A stretch of 64,000 nt of DNA from Phocoena phocoena (taxonomy: Eukaryota > Chordata > Mammalia > Artiodactyla > Phocoenidae), in contig NC_089219.1 in NCBI RefSeq assembly GCF_963924675.1, forward strand, positions 146,154,288 to 146,218,287, read 5' to 3'. The translations under genes and the position numbers were made by a program. The notes beneath the pieces were generated by a model. It saw only the letters and a list, made by a program, of their open reading frames with translations. It was not told the DNA's origin and ran no database searches. Positions 58,066-64,000 of this stretch are shown here, in pieces; positions within the stretch are counted from its first letter, which is position 1; each line of letters opens with the position of its first letter.

Positions 58066-58959
58066 CGGTCCACTGGTCACCGTACAGGCTGTCGCTGCAG
58101 GCTTTCCTTTCTGCCTCTGCCCTGGGGTGTCCTCCCAAACGAAAGGCAGCAGCACGGAGGTGACCCTCTAGCTGGGCTTTGTTAAAGGATTAGCGCGGAA
58201 AAGCAACACAAAGGGCGCGGACTGAATCCAGACTCAAGTTGGCTGCTGATGGGAGACACCTGGGAGCTCGTGGAGGTCCCTATAGTGGCACAGGCCCGAG
58301 CCGGTGTCTTTGAGTTCTGCCTCCTAAAAGTCGAAATGAAAGTTCCTCCTCTGACTTCTTTCCAAACCCTCCTCGCTAAGCAAACGCAGCCTCTCCCAAG
58401 GTCTCCGTGGGTTGCATTCAGGTCGCCGTGGCCACCGTGCTGGCAGTGGCTGGCAGCAGCTGGGAACCTGGGGCAGGCGTTGGCTGTGAGGAACCACTCG
58501 CTCCTCTGGGTGACATGTCATGAGTGTGTTACGTGACGTCAGCTGCAGGCTGGTGTCATGGGAGTGGTGACAATGAGGGTGGAAATGCCTCCAGGAGAGG
58601 TCACTCATTCTCCAGGGGCACAGGACCAAGGTGCAAACAAACAGAAAGGCCGGGCCCGCAGCTGCTCTGGAAGGCTGTGCGGGGCTGTCCACACACACAC
58701 ACTCTGTTGCCCACCCTCCCCATCTGGTCCAGCGGCAACCCCCGCAGGCTGGTCTCTGCCCCACTCGACTTGCAAATGCTCTCAGGGAGGTCACCTGTGC
58801 TCTCCAAATCCAGTTTTCATTTCTGCCCATCCTTTCTGTGCTCTTTTTGCAACATCCGGCCCCATGGACCACTCCCACATTCTTAAAACGATCTCCTCTA
58901 TTGGAACCTGGGTTAGAGATTATTTCCATATTGCCTTCTACCCCTTTGGTCATGTTTCT

Positions 58960-59945
58960 TGGTCTCTTTTGCTGACTTTTCTTCCTTTACAGCCCAGTAT
59001 AACCTCCAGGCTCCCTTCTCCGCCACTCTTGGGGCATATTCATCCCCACACCTGGCTTCTGTCACAACCTACTTCCAGTTCTCTGGCTCCAGCCTAGACT
59101 ACTCTGTTGAGACTCTGCATCCAGCTGCCCACTGGCCAGTCCCCCCATAGGCCTGTGGGCTCATCATGCTCTCAGTATCCCCCACCCCAACCTGCTCCTC
59201 CTTCAGCATCGTCTCCTGCAGTGGAGGACACCGCCATCCACCTGGTCACTCAAGCCAGGAGTTGTCCTCCCGACTTCCCCTACATAGTGTTGCTCACCGT
59301 ATCTCATCTAATCTACCACCCAAACGGTTCTAGACTCCCTCCTTCTCCTCCATTGCCTCATTTCAGCCGATATCATTTCCTCCTGAGTTGTTACCATAAC
59401 CTCTCGTAACATATTCCTGTCCTCCCACGTTCATTCTCTATCTTGTTACTGGGGGATCTTTCTAGAGCACAGCCTGGTAATATTCGTCTGCTCAAAGCTT
59501 CCACTGTGACTCCATCACCTTCAGAAGATTGCCTCAACTCCTGGGTCATCCTGCTTACCTAACTGGCTGTCTCACGAGGTAACCACAGGCAGCCTTTGGT
59601 CCGCTAACCTGCAGGCCATGGCATGCCTTCATGTTTTCAACCACAGTCCCCTCTCTCCTAATTCTAATTCATCCTTTAGATGTAGTTCAGGGGTCACCTC
59701 CCCCAGGAACACTTGCCCTGACCTGCACTCCCTGCCATCCCTATCAGAACCTGGCTCCTCCCTCTGGGTTCCCTTGACATTTAGGTAAGCTCTTGCAGAG
59801 AGATTATCACACTGAATAGGGAGAGCTGATTTACACGTCTCACCTTTCCAGGGGAACCTCTTTGAGGGCAAGTGCTGATCTTTTATCTTTCTATCTCCAG
59901 CACCTGTCACTGTGTCCGTTACTCAGTAAATGTTGCTGATAAAAG
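58960..59945 (+). mobile_element. L2 LINE relic, 3' part, sense
   Basis: A long stretch in L2 3' order: 'ggggatctttctagagcac', 'gtctgctcaaagcttccac', 'cccaggaacacttgccctgac', 'agagattatcacactgaata', 'ggaacctctttgagggcaag', 'atctccagcacctgtcac' and the end 'actcagtaaatgttgctgat'. The 5' edge is vague. Confidence 0.75.
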
Positions 59946-60105
59946 TCAAGAATGAAGAGGATGTTGAGAAAGCTAATGCAGACATAGCTTCTTAATAAAA
60001 GCTGTTATCTGGGGTCAAACCAAGGGCTAAGCAGACCAGCTTTCCGGCTCTGATAGCAGTTCCGGTGAGTTTTCAGGAGGAGGGTTTTCAGTTTTCAGTT
60101 TTCAT

Positions 60106-60250
60106 GTGAAGCTGGAAGGATCATTAAAGGTCATCACATTTAAAACCCTCATTTTACAGGGAGGTGAAGTGGATTCCCTAGGTCATACAGTTCATCAAAA
60201 CAGAACTAGCCGAACCTGGGTCCCTAGACCGTTTGCTCACTGCTCCTACA
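60106..60250 (-). mobile_element. MIR-like relic, antisense (tentative)
   Basis: 'accctcattttacaggg', 'cctaggtcatacagttcatc' and 'gaacctgggtccctagacc' resemble antisense MIR or a related old SINE. Confidence 0.45.
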
Positions 60251-61679
60251 ATTTCACTGTGCTGCCCCCTGAAGGGAAAATTAGGAGTGTTCTCTAAAAG
60301 CTCCTGAAGTCCCTTAGATACACATTATGGCTTCAGCATCTGTGATTCGTTCTAACTTTCTTCTTAACCAATTTATATTACCAGTATTCTTAGAGATTTG
60401 ATAATATATATCCTGAATATACAAATATCATTAAAAAAAACATAAAATTTGTGGGTGGCTCTTTGTCTGAAAGCTGATCCTTGTATTGAACAAAAGTCAG
60501 CCTTTCCCTAACTTGTACCCTTGGGTGCAAGCATGACGCTATCCCTCTTTAAAATGTGACAGAGCTAGAACTAGCCACAATGTGGTCTCAAAGAAAAATT
60601 TCTTGTCATCCTCTTCCATCAGCTGCCTGCCATTAAACCCAAAGCTGTCTCTTAGCTTCATCTTGTCCTTCTGTTTAGATCAAGTGGTGGGTCGCTATTA
60701 GGGTCAGTCTCCATAACACCTCATTCTTTCCTCTAGAACATGGTTATTTATTGAGCACATACTTTGTCGTGCACCTTTTTTTAACATCTTTTAGCTTCTA
60801 CTCTTTCGAAAGAATCTCTCTCTCTCTTTTATTTCTAGAAATCTTTATTAAGCACTTTAAAGAATTTCCATAATCCATGACTTCAGATGGCTCCAAGTAA
60901 CTGTGTGAAGATAAGACACACAAACATCTTTTCTGAGATTTGCAATGCTAAATATGCAAATCTCGAAGTGACCTCTCAGGACAGGTCTGGGGGTGGGTTG
61001 GTGCAGACGTACTGACTCCTCATTTATCATGCGGTGATTTACAGCCCTCTAGTGGGTCTTTAATGCAACATATAAAGGGAAGCCGAGGGCAATGGAGTAT
61101 GATGGCTCATTTGTTTGTTCCTTCGCTGGTACATTCTTTCAATGTACAAATGCCAACTGAGTGCCTACGACGTTCCAGGCACGTTTTAGGTGCTGGAGAT
61201 ACTGCCGTGAACAAAAGAAACAACAAAAAAATCACCTGCATTAGTTACTTAAGACGAAGAAAACAGTGAGTAGAACAAGTCTGGGACAAAACTCGAGTAT
61301 GAGTTTGGACACGTTAAGTTGGAGGTGCCCATTAGTCTTCCAAAAAATGTGTTGGTGTCTTTGGGAACACCTGTAGAGCACTTGTGAGCAGAACACACAG
61401 ACATAGTGCAAATAATCTCTTTATTTGAGATTTCACCAAATTTAAATTAAAACTGACAACAATCAGCATATTTAGCAAGAAAATTGTGAAGACACTGAAT
61501 CAGACCCTGGGTGTGGGAGCCTGGTTATAGACAAGTTCAAGCCTTGGTCCCACCCTTATGGAGCTGGTCATCTCTTAGTTTTCTCTTTCAATGTAGTCTT
61601 TGTAGTCTTCTCCATTTCTGTCTCAGTTCTTTGTTTTCTTAATTCTTAGCAGAATTTGTAATGGTTGCATTTCTCTGTC

Positions 61680-61790
61680 TCCTTGGTACATCTACTGTCT
61701 CCACCTCCAAGACTGCACGTCAGTCCCACTCACTGGGGTATCTTCAGCACCTGGCGGGGCCTCGATTAATATTTGTTGAAGGATGAGTTT
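61680..61790 (+). mobile_element. L2 3' end relic
   Basis: 'ctgtctccacctccaagac', 'atcttcagcacctggcgg' and 'attaatatttgttgaagg' match the L2 3' terminus. Confidence 0.6.
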
Positions 61791-62189
61791 TCGATTTAAT
61801 AGGTCAGGTAAGATAGATATACATGAGCAGCAAGTAATTCAGACTATTATATGGCACATCCTAAATGAGTAAAGAACACAGTTAATTGCTCTTTTAGGAG
61901 GTCACCGTGGGTTGAGGGCAGCCAGGGAATTTTTCAGGGAAGAAACTGGGCTTGAGCTGAGTCTTAAAGGATGGGTGGAATATGAAGGAAGGAGGGAGGA
62001 AGTGATGGGGGAAGGGGTATTTCCTCTAAAGTGTTCCTGATCGACCTCCACATGCTCCTCAGCCATTAATGTCTCTTTCTTCTCAGCGTCTAGGCTGTCC
62101 TGCCCCTCACTCCCACCCAATGATATGGGCTAACTTTGGCATGTTTTTAGGGTTTGTCATGCCATACCCATGTCACTCTTTACCATCTC

Positions 62190-62275
62190 TGTCTCTTCTA
62201 ATGAACACTCAGCATATTAATTCCTATCATTATATCTGGCACATAAAAAGTGCTCAATAAATATTTGCTGAATGA
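62190..62275 (+). mobile_element. L2 3' end relic
   Basis: 'atatctggcacataaaaagtg' shortened, followed by 'ctcaataaatatttgctgaa', the typical L2 3' terminus. Confidence 0.65.
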
Positions 62276-64000
62276 ACATATGTGCCTAGGAGCCACTCTC
62301 CATACTCTTGGGATGGCTCTTTACCCAGTATTTAGTCTCTGCCACAGGGCTGGAGGCTATCGAAACGTGAGTACTTGAGGGCTCATCCAAATTCTTACAT
62401 GATTATTAATAAGCTGCTTTCTCATATTTTCATTTAACAAAGATTTTTTGCATGCCTCTTTTATTACAGGGCTTATGCTAGCTACAAGGAATTTGAAGTT
62501 GAGCCACTGTGAGATCCATATAAACAAATAATGATAAATAACAAGTTAAGGTGGACTTATGTACAAAGTGGTTTATGAACACTATAGATGGAGGAATTGC
62601 TTGTTCTAGGATGCTAGGAAAGGCTTTCCAGAGTACAGGAGAGAAAGTTGGCACTGAGTCTTGAAAGACAAGTTGTGTCCTCTAGACAGACATGATCAGG
62701 GGTAGGGGAGTGGATAAGGGAGTGGGATGGACAGTATTCCAGACAAATGGAGTAACAGGTGCAAAGGTGGTGGTGGTAGGAGGGAACTGAGAAAGTGTGC
62801 CGGGTTTGGGGAATTGGGGCAAAGCATCAGAGCATAAGAATGGCCAGAGAGAAGGTACAGGGTTGGATTTGAGGTGGGCCAGCGAAAGAGCTCCAGGGAT
62901 GTCAATCTTTAAGAGGTACTAAAATAAAAAAATATAAAGCCAATTAACTGAGCCACTTGTGGCTCCTTACATAACTTTTGAAAACTAAACTGGTTCCATT
63001 CCCTTGAGGTAAGACAGTGCCCTTGAATGTTACTTTAAAAATCTCCTGGCTGGCAATTCCAATTATGTTATATTCAGTGCAGGTAATAAATTCCTTATTT
63101 TTAACATAAAGAGGTTTGTAATTCTTATTAATAGGAAATCAAGTTACTTTCAATCCCATGCTGATCAGATATTTAAAGAAAATTGACCTATTTATGCATT
63201 GCCAAATTATTAGCCTTCTTGTAAAGTACTCCTCCACCTTTGGATGGAGGTCTCCAGGTCCCCTCTCCCAGGTAAAAGTGGGACTGTTCCATCTCGCTGG
63301 GCGAGCTGAAAGTGTTTGTCTCTGTGCATGCCCAGAAAAGGCTGCATTCAATGAAGTATTGTCAATCAACTATGTGCTTGGCACCCCTTATAACCTATTT
63401 GGTAGTCTTTTCTAAAAAAAAAAAAAAATTTGTAGGAGTCTTAAAGGTAAACCTCTCTCTGCCTTAGAGCCACCATATTCTCCTGGGTATTCCAAAACAT
63501 CAGGGACTTCCATATTGCACCCTGAGGTTTTGTACACACCCTCTGCATGTTAAACAGGCCTCTAAGTTTGGTGTTCAAAGATATAGTCTCTCTATGAGGA
63601 CTACATCCTAAAGTTATGTGTGAACTTTAAATCATTACTATGAGTATCCACTGTTTTTGCATTTATTCTTCTCTTCCTGGATGTTGGAACTAAGCAAATA
63701 CTATAACCTTCCTGTGCTTCCATTTCCTCATCGGAAATAACGCCAATTCCTGCTTTATTACTTTACAATACATGTAAAGTGCTTGTCCCGCAAGCACTGT
63801 ACACAGTCCCGCAGCACTGTCAGCACTTATTCGCGCACCCTTCAGGGAGAGACAGTCCTTTTCATCTCTGTACTCAGTTCTCACCCAGACTTTAGCGTAA
63901 CCCTGCCCCGGGCTCAGGGTACAGGAACCTGAGAGAGGAGGGCGCGTACAGAGAATGGGTTGTGTGAGAGGTCAGAGTGCAAAGGCAGCTGGTTGAGGCA

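Larger units (their letters stand above)
22331..64000. other. Intergenic DNA downstream of LPGAT1; no supportable gene
   Basis: No exon with recognisable protein similarity was found on either strand. Apart from the listed elements, these blocks hold nothing I can name: 22331-23016, 23235-26199, 26386-29537, 29746-31284, 37266-37900, 39656-43458, 46756-47859, 48866-50894, 53303-54854, 56789-57894 and 62276-64000. Base composition shifts from AT-rich to more GC-rich after about 28 kb. Sequences at 33505-33620, 41555-42130, 61150-61230, 61895-62045 and 62450-62890 look like very old dispersed mammalian repeats of unresolved family. Unrecognised noncoding RNAs cannot be excluded. Confidence 0.75.

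Noticed and set aside
58324..58953. A 209-codon minus-strand frame
   Set aside because: No recognisable domain, overlapping long frames on the other strand, and GC-rich sequence with few stops; probably chance.

Overview
The window is nuclear DNA of a placental mammal, most likely a cetacean (whale or dolphin). About fifteen copies of a tRNA-derived SINE begin with the head 'cttccctggtggcgcagtgg'. Several end after about 200 bp with an A-rich tail, which is the shape of the CHR SINEs of Cetacea and hippos. MIR, L2, MLT1 and old L1M relics confirm a mammalian genome. I cannot tell toothed from baleen whale. No operon, CRISPR array, tRNA/rRNA gene or prokaryote-like system is visible.

The only gene I can support is LPGAT1 (lysophosphatidylglycerol acyltransferase 1) on the + strand. 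Its last three coding exons are at 3243-3369, 15041-15147 and 17525-17676. They have canonical AG/GT boundaries and compatible phases, and they encode the C-terminal part of the protein with the stop at 17674-17676. A 3' UTR of about 4.6 kb follows, with the best-supported poly(A) signal at 22305-22310. Everything before 3243 is intron; the upstream exons lie outside the window.

Layout. 1-17524: LPGAT1 introns and exons, with many SINEs in both orientations, L1 fragments and L2. 17525-22330: terminal exon and 3' UTR, with no recognisable SINE. 22331-64000: about 41.7 kb with no supportable gene. In most mammals as I recall, NEK2 lies beyond the 3' end of LPGAT1 at some distance, so this is probably the LPGAT1-NEK2 intergenic interval. 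It holds SINEs, solo LTRs (MLT1-type and an ERV1-like LTR), L1 and L2 relics, MIRs, a 12-bp minisatellite, CA/TG/AT microsatellites and a small TIR element.

The most informative structure is the layering of mobile elements. There is a SINE inside a SINE, an old L1 broken by an LTR and two SINE insertions, an MLT1 split by a SINE, an L1 with a 5' inversion inside a MIR, and an L1 inside an unidentified element inside an L2. Several younger elements have perfect target-site duplications of 12-17 bp, so insertion order can be read directly. I found no new protein-coding system; long open frames outside LPGAT1 are explained by repeats or look like chance.
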